The notes: a model not told the origin generated them from the sequence alone. 64,000 nt of DNA from an uncultured Aliiroseovarius sp. (GCF_947492455.1 NZ_CANLNB010000001.1:1-64000), one strand, 5' to 3'; positions 37,953-46,891 are shown, counted from the first letter of the stretch. Program-made: numbers and translations.

Positions 37953-39205
37953 TTCGAGCGTGCCGATTCTGGGCCATGCGGGTGTTTCGCATGGGGGTAT
38001 TCGGCGTGCACGTGGTCATGATCATGGTGGTGATGATGGTCATGGCCGTGATCGTGGTGGTGATGGTGATGCCCGTGATCATGGTCGTGGCTGTGGTCAT
38101 GATCGTGATCGTGGTGATGATGGTGATGCCCCATATACAGGCGGCATTCGCCGGTGCAGAACGTGTCGCACAGCTTGCAATCCGCAACGTTCGAGCCGGG
38201 CGCCGATGCCCCCTGGCCTTCCACATGGTGGTGGTGGCTTTCCTGAATGGCGCCGACTTCAGCCTCAAAGCCCAGAACTTCCACACGGTATTTGCACATC
38301 ACGCAGGTGGGCGGCGGAACGTCTGCAAACGCGGGATGCTTTTCGCGCTCTTCCACCGGGATGGTCTTGGCCTCGCCGCCGTCCATCGCCAGAACCTGCG
38401 TGCGATAGCCACAGGTGCCGCAGTTCGGCGGGCGCACATCGCCCAGCTGCTCGGTCACGCGCTCGGCAAAGGTTTCCAGCACTTTTGGGTGATCGTTCAG
38501 GTATCCGGCTTTGACGAAATGGATGTCCGGGTTTTCGGCGGCCACCTTGTCGGTGAAGCCATAAATCCGGTCGATCAGAATGCCCGAGAACAGGAAATAC
38601 GGGAAGACGATGACGCGCTTATAGCCCAGCTTGGTCACGTGGTTCAGGCAGGGTTCAACCAGCGGGAAGGTCACGCCGGAATAGCCCACTTCCAGCCACC
38701 CAAAGCCTATGCCTTCTTGCAGCAGACGCGCCACTTTGGCGACGTTGCCGTTGGCGTCGGGGTCCGAGGCGCCACGGCCGATGACCACAAGGCAGGTTTC
38801 TTCCAGCGGCACCTCGCCTTTTTCGGCATTGGCTGCGTCGACGGCTTCCTGAATACGCGCACCTGCGGCGGCGATCATCTTGGGATCCACGCCCAGTTCG
38901 CGGCCATAGGTCACGTCGATTCCGTGCTTTTCAGCATAGGAGTTCAGAACCGTCGGGATGTCGTTCTTGGTGTGCATCGCGGCAAACAGCATGCCCGGCA
39001 CAGCCAGAATGCGGTCACAGCCTGCTTCCCGCAGGCGGTCCAGACCGTCGCGGATCACCGGGTTGGCGAACTCCAGATAGCCATAGTCGGTCACCCAGTC
39101 GTCCGGGAAATAAGCAGGAAGCTTTTCAGCTAGGACTGCGAACTGATCCACAGCGTCCTGGCTACGCGAGCCATGCCCGCAGATCATCACACCAATTTTC
39201 GACAC
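37949..39205 (-). CDS. cbiX: CbiX-type cobaltochelatase with Cys-rich and polyhistidine C-terminus
   Basis: 418 residues. Residues about 1-265 are two CbiX repeats (MICGHGSRSQDAVDQF at the start, VPGMLFAAMHTKNDIP, and VVIGRGASDPDANGNV with FPYFLFSGILIDRI in the second). The C-terminal extension holds eight cysteines in pairs (NCGTC, TCVMC, DCKLCDTFCTGEC), a probable iron-sulfur or zinc site. A final 61-residue tail contains 31 histidines mixed with Asp. CbiX inserts cobalt into sirohydrochlorin or its oxidised form; the tail is probably a cobalt store. It overlaps cobH by 4 nt. Confidence 0.9.
   Translation of the reverse strand: MSKIGVMICGHGSRSQDAVDQFAVLAEKLPAYFPDDWVTDYGYLEFANPVIRDGLDRLREAGCDRILAVPGMLFAAMHTKNDIPTVLNSYAEKHGIDVTYGRELGVDPKMIAAAGARIQEAVDAANAEKGEVPLEETCLVVIGRGASDPDANGNVAKVARLLQEGIGFGWLEVGYSGVTFPLVEPCLNHVTKLGYKRVIVFPYFLFSGILIDRIYGFTDKVAAENPDIHFVKAGYLNDHPKVLETFAERVTEQLGDVRPPNCGTCGYRTQVLAMDGGEAKTIPVEEREKHPAFADVPPPTCVMCKYRVEVLGFEAEVGAIQESHHHHVEGQGASAPGSNVADCKLCDTFCTGECRLYMGHHHHHHDHDHDHSHDHDHGHHHHHHDHGHDHHHHHDHDHVHAEYPHAKHPHGPESARSK
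38000..38135. repeat. Low-complexity His/Asp-codon repeat encoding the cbiX tail
   Basis: Stretch dominated by CAT/CAC and GAC/GAT triplets on the minus strand (reads as GTG/ATG/GTC on plus). It is coding DNA of cbiX; slippage here could change tail length. Confidence 0.8.
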
Positions 39206-39208
39206 GGG

Positions 39209-39436
39209 TTATGCCTCCTGCGGCTGTTCGTCAGTCTCGTCTGCTTCGGCGTCGTCAGCCTTGGCTTCATCGTTCTTCTGACCCTTCAGCGCCGCCCACA
39301 GGCCAATGGCTGCTGCCAGACCAATCAGGATAATCGCCCCGATGTGGTCATGTCCTGCGACGTCTCCGATATGGCTGGGGTGGGCAATGGCCGGGCCGGC
39401 CAGAAGGCCAAGAACAACAAGAGCAAAACGGGTCAT
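39209..39436 (-). CDS. Small His-containing membrane protein at the head of the cobalamin operon
   Basis: 75 residues. Signal-like N-terminus MTRFALVVLGLLAGPAIA, then a His-rich stretch HPSHIGDVAGHDHIGA, one membrane helix (AIILIGLAAAIGLWAAL) and an acidic tail. I recall a Rhodobacterales family (DUF6732) of this shape but cannot confirm it. ATG 39436 follows AAGGA. It ends 3 nt before cbiX, so it is probably co-transcribed; the periplasmic histidines suggest metal handling (inference). The roughly 225-nt upstream gap to the DsbD-like gene carries the likely operon promoter. Confidence 0.7.
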   Translation of the reverse strand: MTRFALVVLGLLAGPAIAHPSHIGDVAGHDHIGAIILIGLAAAIGLWAALKGQKNDEAKADDAEADETDEQPQEA

Positions 39437-39661
39437 GCGGCATCCTTTCACGCATATAGCGGACGCAAAGAGGCTGCCTCTTTCCTTCAACGACGCTGCG
39501 TCTGATCCCCTATCTGGGTCGATCGTCGACAGCCAACCTCTCTGGCCCTATGGGCTTCGTTGGGTTTTCTATAGAAAGCGTGCGGGATGGGCGCAATGGG
39601 AAAGACGGCACAGAAGGGCCGTTTGGCGACATCCGCGGACGGTTTCAGGCGCTAACAGGTG

Positions 39662-40489
39662 TTAGCCGCCCGTACAGCCGCGAATATCAACCCCACGCCC
39701 GGCTGCCAGCACCGTCAGGCGCACGTCCGAGCGATTCAGCAAAAACGGCTTGCCCGAGGTTGGCACAAGATCGGCCACCGTGGTCAGAACGCGACCGTCG
39801 CGCTGCGTCGACAGGGTATTCACCCAAAGTGACGGGTCTGCGGTTTCCACCACGACGACCTCGCCCCGGCCAACGCGCGGCATGTCGATCTGCGCGGTCA
39901 GGCGTAGCCCGTCCTTGATCGGCTCGACCTGACAGATGGCTTTGCGCAACCCGGCCTCGGCAGCCGTGTCAGGCCGCTCGGCCAGCGCTCGCTTGATCGG
40001 GCGCGCAGCCTTGGTGGCTTCCGCAGGCAGTGTGACCGAGATCTCGGCGTCCATCGGCATGCACACATCCTTACACACGCCAAGGTTCACCTTACCGGTC
40101 AGAATGATGGGTTCGCCGGTCTGTCTTGGCGTCAAGCTCATCGGTAGAATCAACTCATGCGAATACCCAATGGTCTGCATCCCCGAGGTTTCGAACACCT
40201 GAGGCACCGGCCAGTGGAATGTTACGCCCGCCAGATTGCCCGACCCGCGCCAATCAAGGCTTGGGGGGATCCCGGCCTCGCCGGGGCTGCGCCAATAGGT
40301 TTTCCAGCCATCCGCCAACCGCACCCGCAGCGCGGCCATGTGGTTGCCCGACTCGTCACGCCAGCCGGGCAGAACGTCGATCTGTGCCACGTCTTCAAGC
40401 CTAGGCGGCATGTCCGCTTGGGCCGCCGCCGGGGTTATCAGTGACAGGGCCCCAAGGCAGGCAGAAAGAAGGGCGTGTTTTATCTTCAT
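39662..40489 (-). CDS. DsbD N-terminal-domain protein, secreted
   Basis: 275 residues: signal peptide MKIKHALLSACLGALSLITPAAAQA, then an immunoglobulin-like DsbD-alpha domain (DGWKTYWRSPGEAGIPPSLDW, VNLGVCKDVCMP with the redox-type CxxxC pair, about residue 145). No membrane or C-terminal thioredoxin part follows, so it is a freestanding periplasmic thiol protein, like ScsB N-termini. It may receive electrons from a CcdA-type partner elsewhere. ATG 40489 was chosen because it exposes the signal peptide. Confidence 0.82.
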   Translation of the reverse strand: MKIKHALLSACLGALSLITPAAAQADMPPRLEDVAQIDVLPGWRDESGNHMAALRVRLADGWKTYWRSPGEAGIPPSLDWRGSGNLAGVTFHWPVPQVFETSGMQTIGYSHELILPMSLTPRQTGEPIILTGKVNLGVCKDVCMPMDAEISVTLPAEATKAARPIKRALAERPDTAAEAGLRKAICQVEPIKDGLRLTAQIDMPRVGRGEVVVVETADPSLWVNTLSTQRDGRVLTTVADLVPTSGKPFLLNRSDVRLTVLAAGRGVDIRGCTGG

Positions 40490-40591
40490 GCCTAAATACA
40501 TAGGTGCCAAATCCCACATGTAAAATCACAAATGCTGGATAAGTTGTGACCAGCCCTTGCAAAGCGTGGGCCGGATCGCTTTTCTATTGGT

Positions 40592-41170
40592 ATGAGCGAC
40601 ACCGATAACACCGAAATGAACCTCAGCGGAAAGCTATTGATTGCGATGCCTGGCATGGGGGATCCACGGTTCGAGAAATCAGTGGTCTTCATGTGCGCCC
40701 ATTCGCCGGAAGGCGCCATGGGTTTGATCGTGAACAAGCCATCTGCCGAGCTGTCTTTGGGCGATGTACTGGCGCAACTGGACATCGACGCAAGCTCGAT
40801 CACTAAGGCGGGCAAAGTGTTTTTCGGCGGCCCCGTGGAAGGCGGGCGCGGGTTTGTCCTGCACTCGGGCGAATACAACAACGACGATTCGACCCTGAAA
40901 GTGGATGACGTGTTTTCGATGACCGCGACGCGCGACATTCTTGAGGCGATGGCGCATGGTGAAGGCCCGGAAGAGGCCTTGGCCGCACTGGGCTATGCCG
41001 GATGGTCGCCCGGGCAGATCGAGGATGAGATCCAGCAAAACGCGTGGCTGACCTGTGATGCAGAGAAAGCGATTGTCTTTGCGGCAGATGATGACAGCAA
41101 GTGGTCTGCGGCCTTAGCCCAACTCGGCATTGATCCACTTCTATTGTCAGCCGAGGGCGGTCACGCTTAG
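40592..41170 (+). CDS. YqgE/AlgH family protein
   Basis: 192 residues. LSGKLLIAMPGMGDPRFEKSVVFMCAHSPEGAMGLIVNKP is the family N-terminus, then FFGGPVEGGRGFVLHS and GYAGWSPGQIEDEIQQNAWL. A conserved protein of uncertain function. It diverges from the DsbD-like gene and converges on sua5 with a 6-nt gap. Confidence 0.92.
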   Translation: MSDTDNTEMNLSGKLLIAMPGMGDPRFEKSVVFMCAHSPEGAMGLIVNKPSAELSLGDVLAQLDIDASSITKAGKVFFGGPVEGGRGFVLHSGEYNNDDSTLKVDDVFSMTATRDILEAMAHGEGPEEALAALGYAGWSPGQIEDEIQQNAWLTCDAEKAIVFAADDDSKWSAALAQLGIDPLLLSAEGGHA

Positions 41171-41176
41171 CCGCGC

Positions 41177-42133
41177 TTAATCTCTGGGCGCAGCCGCCCG
41201 GCGCAAACGGTCGTTGATCGCACGTCCCAACCCGTTATCAGGAATTGGGGAGACTGCGATGGGGGCGTCGCCCTCTGCATCCAGTTTGTGCAGATAGCCA
41301 AACAGGTTCGCCGCAGCCTCGACCAGATCACCCGAGGGCGACAGGTTCAGTTCTGCATCTACATGGCCAAATCCCAACAGACGTTCACCCGGCGCAACAG
41401 TGTCCGCGTTCAGCCGCATCCGCGCATTCGGCGCATAGTGCGATTGCAGCTGACCCGGCGCGTTGATGGCCTCATCCTGACCGCGGGTCGCAAGCTGCCC
41501 ACCCAGCGCAGCCTCCAGCGCTTCGACCGGCAGGCCGCCGGGGCGTAGCAATGTGGGTTCCGGGTCCAGCCCGACAATCGTGCTTTCCAACCCGACGCCA
41601 CAGGGGCCTCCGTCCAACACGGCCTCGATCCGGCCCGACAGCCCGTCCAGCACATGCTGCGCGGTCGAGGGGCTGATGCGCCCGGATGGATTGGCCGAGG
41701 GCGCGGCGACGGGCACGCCCGCAGCCGCGAGAAGCTGTTGTGCCAGTGGATGTGCGGGCACGCGGATTGCAACGGTCGGCAGCCCGGCAGACACCAACGC
41801 GGATAGCGGCCCGTTCGGTTTCAACGGCAGAACCAGCGTCAATGGCCCCGGCCAGAAGGCCATCGCCAGATCATGGGCGATGCCGGTTAGCTCGGCATAC
41901 TCGGAAACCGCGTCGACGGAGGGCAGATGTACGATCAGCGGATTGAAATGTGGACGGCCTTTGGCTTCGAAAATCCGCGCCACCGCCCGGTCGTCCGCCG
42001 CATTCGCCCCAAGGCCGTAAACCGTCTCGGTCGGGAAGGACACCAAACCGCCTGCGCGCAACAGTTCAGCCGCGCGGGCAATCCCACCCGCGTCGTCCTG
42101 CAAATGCTCGGTTTTCAACTCGCGCTCGGCCAT
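41177..42133 (-). CDS. L-threonylcarbamoyladenylate synthase (Sua5-type)
   Basis: 318 residues: YrdC domain with SFPTETVYGLGANA (about 36-49), KGRPHFNPL, PSANPSGRISPSTAQHV and GVESTIVG-like GLESTIVGL, then a Sua5 C-terminal domain after a linker (PGQLQSHYAPNARMRL). It makes TC-AMP for the t6A modification of ANN-decoding tRNAs. ATG 42133 was selected; AAAGGAAAA lies upstream. Confidence 0.93.
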   Translation of the reverse strand: MAERELKTEHLQDDAGGIARAAELLRAGGLVSFPTETVYGLGANAADDRAVARIFEAKGRPHFNPLIVHLPSVDAVSEYAELTGIAHDLAMAFWPGPLTLVLPLKPNGPLSALVSAGLPTVAIRVPAHPLAQQLLAAAGVPVAAPSANPSGRISPSTAQHVLDGLSGRIEAVLDGGPCGVGLESTIVGLDPEPTLLRPGGLPVEALEAALGGQLATRGQDEAINAPGQLQSHYAPNARMRLNADTVAPGERLLGFGHVDAELNLSPSGDLVEAAANLFGYLHKLDAEGDAPIAVSPIPDNGLGRAINDRLRRAAAPRD

Positions 42134-42227
42134 GACGCTGCGTTTTCCTTTGCCCTTCAAATGACCTTCGGTAAGGGATCATCAAAGCCCTGTTAAGGGC
42201 CAATGTCCACGAAGCCAAGGATCGAAC

Positions 42228-43949
42228 ATGACTTATCGCGCCACAACTGATGACTTTCAATTCCTGTTCGACCACATCATTGGCTATGACGACATCGCCG
42301 CGACCGAGCTTTTCGCCGAAGCCCCCGGTGACATGGCAAGCGCCGTTCTGACTGAAGCGGGCAAGATGTGCGAAGACAAGCTGGCACCGTCGCATCGGGA
42401 CGGTGACCTGACCCCGGCGGTGTTGGAAAACGGCATTGTACGCACCTCGCCCGGTTTCGCAGATGCCTATGCCGCGATTGCCGAAGGCGGCTGGGTCGGT
42501 ATGGCTGCGGATCCCGAATATGGCGGCATGGGATTGCCCCTGACCCTGCAGACCGCTGTGAATGACATGATGTCGGCGGCAAACTTGTCGCTGCAACTCT
42601 GCCCCCTGATGACCCAAGGCCAGATCGAGGCGCTTGAACACCATGCCTCGGACGAGCTGAAGGCGCTCTATCTGCCCAAACTCATTTCCGGCGAATGGGC
42701 CGGCACCATGAACCTGACCGAGGCACAGGCCGGGTCGGACGTGGGCGCGCTGACCTCGAAGGCTGTGGACAATGGCGACGGCACCTATGCTGTGTCGGGT
42801 CAGAAGATCTTCATCAGCTGGGGTGACAACGACATCACCGAAAACGTCTGCCACCTTGTTCTGGCGCGCCTGCCAGATGGCGCGGCTGGCACCAAAGGCA
42901 TTTCGCTGTTCCTTGTTCCGAAATTCATCCCTGATGCCGATGGCAACCCCGGCGAAAAGAACGACCTGCGCGTCGTCAGCCTTGAGCACAAGATGGGTCT
43001 GCACGGCAGCCCGACGGCTGTGATGTCGTTTGAAGGCGCGCGCGGTTGGATGATCGGCGAGCCGCACAAAGGCATGGCCGCGATGTTCACCATGATGAAC
43101 AACGCCCGTCTGGGGGTTGGCGTTCAGGGTCTGGGTGCTGGCGAAGGTGCCTATCAGAAAGCTCTGGCCTATGCGCAGGAGCGTAAGCAGGGCCGCACGC
43201 CCCTTGGCGAAAACGGCACCGGCATGATCGTTGATTTCGCCGATGTGCGCCGGATGCTGACGCAGATGCGTTGCGAGCTCTTCGCCGCCCGTGCCATGGC
43301 GCTGTCGCTGTCCAAAGCCATCGACATGGCCACCGCAACGGGTGACGAAAGCTGGAAGGCGCGCGCCGCCCTGCTGACCCCGATTGTCAAAGCCTACGGG
43401 ACCGAGACCGGCATTCTGGTCAGCCATTTGGGCGTACAGGTCCATGGCGGCATGGGCTTCATCGAAGAAACCGGCGCCGCGCAATATTGCCGCGACGTCC
43501 GCGTGACCGCGATCTACGAAGGCACCAACGGCATTCAGGCGATGGACCTTGTGGGCCGCAAGATGATGGACGGGGGCGAAGCCGCCTTCCGCCTGCTGGA
43601 TGAAATCGAGGCTCAGGCCGAAGGCGCCCGCGCCCAGTTCCCCAACATGTCCGAAGCCGTCTGGTCCGCCGCCGAGGACCTTCGCGAATCCGTTGAGTGG
43701 ATGGTTGAACAGGGCGATATGCAGGACCGCTTCGCCGGTGCTGTGCCCTTCCTGATGGGCTTTGCCCGTGTCTTGGGCGCGCATATGCACCTGAAGGCCG
43801 CGATTGCGGAAGGCGGCAAAGGCGCGCGCACGGAACTCGCCCGTTTTCACATCAACCGCCTGCTGCCGGAACATGTGGCCCAGTTCGCCCAAGCCCGTGC
43901 AGGTGCTGCTGGTCTTTATGCACTCAGCCCGGAAGATCTGGCCTCGTGA
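42228..43949 (+). CDS. Acyl-CoA dehydrogenase, DmdC/FadE-like
   Basis: 573 residues, longer than the 380-residue short-chain type. N-terminal YRATTDDFQFLFDHIIGYDDIAAT, MNLTEAQAGSDVGALTSKA, VSGQKIFISWGDND, QVHGGMGFIEETGAAQYCRDVRVTAIYEGTNGIQ (catalytic Glu region), and a C-terminal acyl-CoA dehydrogenase extension. This N-terminus resembles DmdC, the 3-methylmercaptopropionyl-CoA dehydrogenase of DMSP demethylation, but related paralogues handle other acyl-CoAs, so the substrate is open. The following metallo-hydrolase overlaps it by 4 nt. Confidence 0.83.
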   Translation: MTYRATTDDFQFLFDHIIGYDDIAATELFAEAPGDMASAVLTEAGKMCEDKLAPSHRDGDLTPAVLENGIVRTSPGFADAYAAIAEGGWVGMAADPEYGGMGLPLTLQTAVNDMMSAANLSLQLCPLMTQGQIEALEHHASDELKALYLPKLISGEWAGTMNLTEAQAGSDVGALTSKAVDNGDGTYAVSGQKIFISWGDNDITENVCHLVLARLPDGAAGTKGISLFLVPKFIPDADGNPGEKNDLRVVSLEHKMGLHGSPTAVMSFEGARGWMIGEPHKGMAAMFTMMNNARLGVGVQGLGAGEGAYQKALAYAQERKQGRTPLGENGTGMIVDFADVRRMLTQMRCELFAARAMALSLSKAIDMATATGDESWKARAALLTPIVKAYGTETGILVSHLGVQVHGGMGFIEETGAAQYCRDVRVTAIYEGTNGIQAMDLVGRKMMDGGEAAFRLLDEIEAQAEGARAQFPNMSEAVWSAAEDLRESVEWMVEQGDMQDRFAGAVPFLMGFARVLGAHMHLKAAIAEGGKGARTELARFHINRLLPEHVAQFAQARAGAAGLYALSPEDLAS

Positions 43950-44989
43950 GCGACCTGACGACCGGAAAGCTGGACTTTCCTTTCCCCGATGCGCCCGGTG
44001 AGGGCGAGGCCATCGAGGTGGCAAAAGGCGTGCTTTGGGCCCGCCTGCCGCTGCCGATGGCCTTGGACCACGTGAACGTCTTCGCCTTTGAAGACCCCGA
44101 GGGCTGGACCATCGTCGACACCGGTTTTGACACCGGCAAGACCCGCCGCATCTGGGAGAAACTGCTGGCAGGTCCGCTGGGCGGCAAACCCGTGGTGCGC
44201 GTGATCGTCACCCACCACCACCCCGACCACGTAGGCCTCGCCGGTTGGTTCCAGCGCGATCATGGCGCGGAACTGGTCACCACGCGCACCGCGTGGCTGT
44301 TTGCCCGCATGTTGCTGCTGGACGAACAAATGGAACCGGTGGACGAAACGCTGGCCTATTGGCGCGCCGCCGGGATGGACCGCGAGGTCTATGAAAAACG
44401 TCTGACCGAGCGTCCCTTCAACTATGCCGACATCGTCGCCGACATGCCGCTGGGCTTCAAACGCATCAAGGAAGGTAGCCGCATTCATTTTGGCGGGCGT
44501 GATTGGGATGTGCGCATCGGTAATGGTCACGCGCCGGAGCACGCGACGCTTTGGTCGACGGATGGGGAATTGGTGATCGGCGGTGATCAACTGCTGGCCA
44601 CGATCAGCCCGAACCTAGGCGTCTATGCGACAGAACCAGATGCGGACCCGGTCGGCGACTGGCTGGAAGCCAACGAACGCCTGAAGCAATACGCCACGCC
44701 CAACCAACTGGTTCTGCCCGGTCACAAGCTGCCCTTCACAGGCTTGCCCACGCGGATGCGTCAGCTGATCGACAACCACCACAGCGCCCTGCGCCGGTTG
44801 GAAGAGTTCCTGTCAGAACCCCACACCGCTGGCGAGTGCTTCCCACCCCTGTTTAAACGAGACATCAAGGGCGGCGAATACGGGCTGGCACTGGTCGAGG
44901 CCGTGGGCCACCTGAACCACCTTCTACACGAAGGCCGCGCCACCCGCACCAAGCGGGAAGATGGCGCGTGGCTGTGGAAAGCTTCCTGA
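43946..44989 (+). CDS. MBL-fold metallo-hydrolase
   Basis: 347 residues. The zinc-binding motif THHHPDHVG is at about residue 90, with later GNGHAPEHATLW and LPGHKLPF for the remaining ligands. A C-terminal winged-helix-like tail follows. Substrate unknown; overlap with the acyl-CoA dehydrogenase gene suggests a CoA-thioester or related hydrolase role in the same pathway (inference). Confidence 0.85.
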   Translation: MSDLTTGKLDFPFPDAPGEGEAIEVAKGVLWARLPLPMALDHVNVFAFEDPEGWTIVDTGFDTGKTRRIWEKLLAGPLGGKPVVRVIVTHHHPDHVGLAGWFQRDHGAELVTTRTAWLFARMLLLDEQMEPVDETLAYWRAAGMDREVYEKRLTERPFNYADIVADMPLGFKRIKEGSRIHFGGRDWDVRIGNGHAPEHATLWSTDGELVIGGDQLLATISPNLGVYATEPDADPVGDWLEANERLKQYATPNQLVLPGHKLPFTGLPTRMRQLIDNHHSALRRLEEFLSEPHTAGECFPPLFKRDIKGGEYGLALVEAVGHLNHLLHEGRATRTKREDGAWLWKAS

Positions 44990-45000
44990 CCTCCACGCGC

Positions 45001-45070
45001 TTTTTCTTGTCGAAAATATCCTGGGGGAGCGTGAAACCCACACGGGTTTCACGCGGGGGCAAAGCCCCCT
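45001..45070 (+). repeat. Intergenic multi-hairpin element, copy A
   Basis: Conserved lead segment at 45001-45029 (TTTTTCTTG...AAATATCC.GGGGG) followed by a perfect 11-bp stem GCGTGAAACCC (45029-45039) / GGGTTTCACGC (45044-45054) and a stem GGGGGC (45055-45060) / GCCCCC (45064-45069). It fills the gap between convergent genes and touches the stop of the dehydrogenase gene. Confidence 0.8.
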
Positions 45071-46019
45071 AGCCCCGACAGCGCGGCACCACCTCGTATC
45101 CCGGCTCTTCCGGCTCATCATCCACCATCTCGGCCGGAAAACCGGGCGCGGTGATGTCCAGCCCGGTGGCCTCTTCCAGACGGCGAATGATGTCATCTGA
45201 CTGCGCCCGCTCGCCGTAACGCGCAATCCCGTCCTTGAAGATTTCGATCATCAGGGGCGAGATTTCCAAGGGCACGCCGGTCCGATCGGCAATCTCCTGA
45301 AATAGCCCAATGTCCTTTTTCACAAGGTCCATCGTGAAGGAAATGTCACGCGAGCCGTTCAGAATCACCTGACTTTCGGTCTCGTGCACGAAGGACGTGC
45401 CCGACGAAATCTTGATCGCCTCATAGGTGGTCGCCAAATCCAACCCGGCCGCTTTCATCGTCACCAGAGCCTCGCAACAGGTCAGCAGGTTCGCCGTCGC
45501 CAGATAGTTGGTCATCACCTTCAGGACCGAAGCCGAGCCAAGCTCTCCGGTATGCAGCACACGCCGCCCCAGAACGGTCAGGATGGGCAACACGCGTTCA
45601 AATGTCGCCCGATCGCAGCCTGCGAAGATCGAGATATTGCCCGTATCCGCCCGATGGCACCCGCCCGAGACCGGGCAGTCCACAGCCGCGCCACCACGCG
45701 CGATGACCTCGGCGCCCAGCCGTTTCACTTCGGCCTCGTCGGTGGTGGACATTTCCAGCCAGATCTTGCCGTCGCAGACCTCGTCCAGCATCTCGCTCAC
45801 CACCGCGTTGCAGGCCGCGGGCGACGGAAGGCAGGTGATCACCACGTCGCAATCGCGCATCAGGGCCGCCGGGCTATCCGCCACCTTGGCCCCGCGCGAC
45901 ACGAAGCCGTCGACAAGCTCGGGGTTCAAATCCAGAACCGTCAGATCCTTACCATTGCGTAACAAACTGCCCGCCAGTTTGCCGCCGACATTCCCTAGCC
46001 CTACAAATCCGATTTTCAT
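45069..46019 (-). CDS. 3-hydroxyisobutyrate dehydrogenase-family NAD(P)-dependent oxidoreductase
   Basis: 316 residues. Rossmann motif KIGFVGLGNVGGKLAG at the N-terminus, DCPVSGG block, catalytic Lys in SVLKVMTNYLAT, and a C-terminal helical domain KDIGLFQEI. It oxidises or reduces a beta-hydroxyacid such as 3-hydroxyisobutyrate or tartronate semialdehyde; the exact one is not determined. The ATG follows GGGAGG. Confidence 0.9.
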   Translation of the reverse strand: MKIGFVGLGNVGGKLAGSLLRNGKDLTVLDLNPELVDGFVSRGAKVADSPAALMRDCDVVITCLPSPAACNAVVSEMLDEVCDGKIWLEMSTTDEAEVKRLGAEVIARGGAAVDCPVSGGCHRADTGNISIFAGCDRATFERVLPILTVLGRRVLHTGELGSASVLKVMTNYLATANLLTCCEALVTMKAAGLDLATTYEAIKISSGTSFVHETESQVILNGSRDISFTMDLVKKDIGLFQEIADRTGVPLEISPLMIEIFKDGIARYGERAQSDDIIRRLEEATGLDITAPGFPAEMVDDEPEEPGYEVVPRCRG

Positions 46020-46183
46020 GCAAAACCTCCCTGCGTTCCGGTCAGGTTTTCAGCGATACCCATATGTTTCTGTTCTGTTTCCGACATGAGGCCGGTTTTG
46101 AGCCGCTCATCATTTCGTGACGTGACGCCGGGCGTTCGCTGTGCAATCTTCGCACTGTGTTACTTTTGAAGAATGGTGCCTGA

Positions 46184-46630
46184 ATGTCCGACGAGACCCC
46201 CAAAGCCAAACCTCGCCAACCGCGTGCGCATACTGCTGATTGCAGCGAATCCGGGCCGGTTGTGGTCGAGGATCAACCGCTGCCCGCCAAGGTCGCGGAA
46301 ACCCCGGTCGAGCAGAAAAGCCCAGCCCAATGGGCCTATGAGCGCCTGATTCTCTATATCAAGAACTTCGAAGAGCAGTTGGACAACGAGCACGAGATCG
46401 CGATGGGCTTTGCTGGTGGCGACGCGGGCGTTCTGCGGATCGAGGGGATCGGCTATTTCGATCCGGACATCATCACCTATTACGGATCCGACGGCGAAGG
46501 CACAAAAACCCAACTGGTACAGCATGTCAGCCAGTTGTCGGTCATGCTGCGCGCCCTGCCCAAACAGGTCGACCACGCCGAACCAAACCGCATCGGGTTC
46601 CGCTTGGCGGCCCAGTTGGAAGAAGAATAG
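46184..46630 (+). CDS. DUF6173 family protein
   Basis: 148 residues. A proline- and charge-rich N-tail, then SPAQWAYERLILYIKNFEEQLDNEHEIAMGFAGG and GVLRIEGIGYFDPDIITYYG, a pattern I recall as DUF6173. Soluble, function unknown. There is no strong ribosome-binding site. The 164-nt gap before it (to the divergent dehydrogenase) has no gene. The small oxidase subunit IV gene follows after 95 nt. Confidence 0.75.
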   Translation: MSDETPKAKPRQPRAHTADCSESGPVVVEDQPLPAKVAETPVEQKSPAQWAYERLILYIKNFEEQLDNEHEIAMGFAGGDAGVLRIEGIGYFDPDIITYYGSDGEGTKTQLVQHVSQLSVMLRALPKQVDHAEPNRIGFRLAAQLEEE

Positions 46631-46725
46631 ACGCAAACTGTAGACCGATGGGAAACCGGGCCGTGACAGAGGCCCGGAAATCCGTTATTCGGTGCAAAAC
46701 GCAAACTGAGAACAGGATTTGAACA

Positions 46726-46860
46726 ATGGCTGAACACGTGCACGGCACCATGGATACCAGCGCCCAGGAAAAAACCTATGCGGGCTTCATCAACGTAACC
46801 AAATGGTCGGTCGTCGTTATTCTGGCCGTTCTGGTGTTCATGGCACTGGTTGGCGCCTAA
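46726..46860 (+). CDS. aa3-type cytochrome c oxidase subunit IV
   Basis: 44 residues: MAEHVHGTMDTSAQEKTYAGF..., then one membrane helix (WSVVVILAVLVFMALVGA). The TMD..AQE.TY.GFI...KW pattern is the small fourth subunit of aa3 cytochrome oxidase in alphaproteobacteria. It is too short for many gene callers. No other oxidase gene is near, so it is encoded away from the main ctaDCE locus. Confidence 0.85.
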   Translation: MAEHVHGTMDTSAQEKTYAGFINVTKWSVVVILAVLVFMALVGA

Positions 46861-46891
46861 GACCCCATCATAGTTCAGGTTCGAGGGTTTC

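Noticed and set aside
38000-38135. CRISPR-like or satellite repeat
   Set aside because: The periodic CAT/GAC pattern is in frame and encodes the His/Asp tail of cbiX; there are no spacer-repeat units.
39437-39661. Possible cobalamin riboswitch before the cobalamin operon
   Set aside because: I looked for the B12-box and GCCACTG-type core on the minus strand and found neither. Only a small hairpin AAAGAGG/CCTCTTT (39467-39483) is present. This region is simply the likely promoter region.
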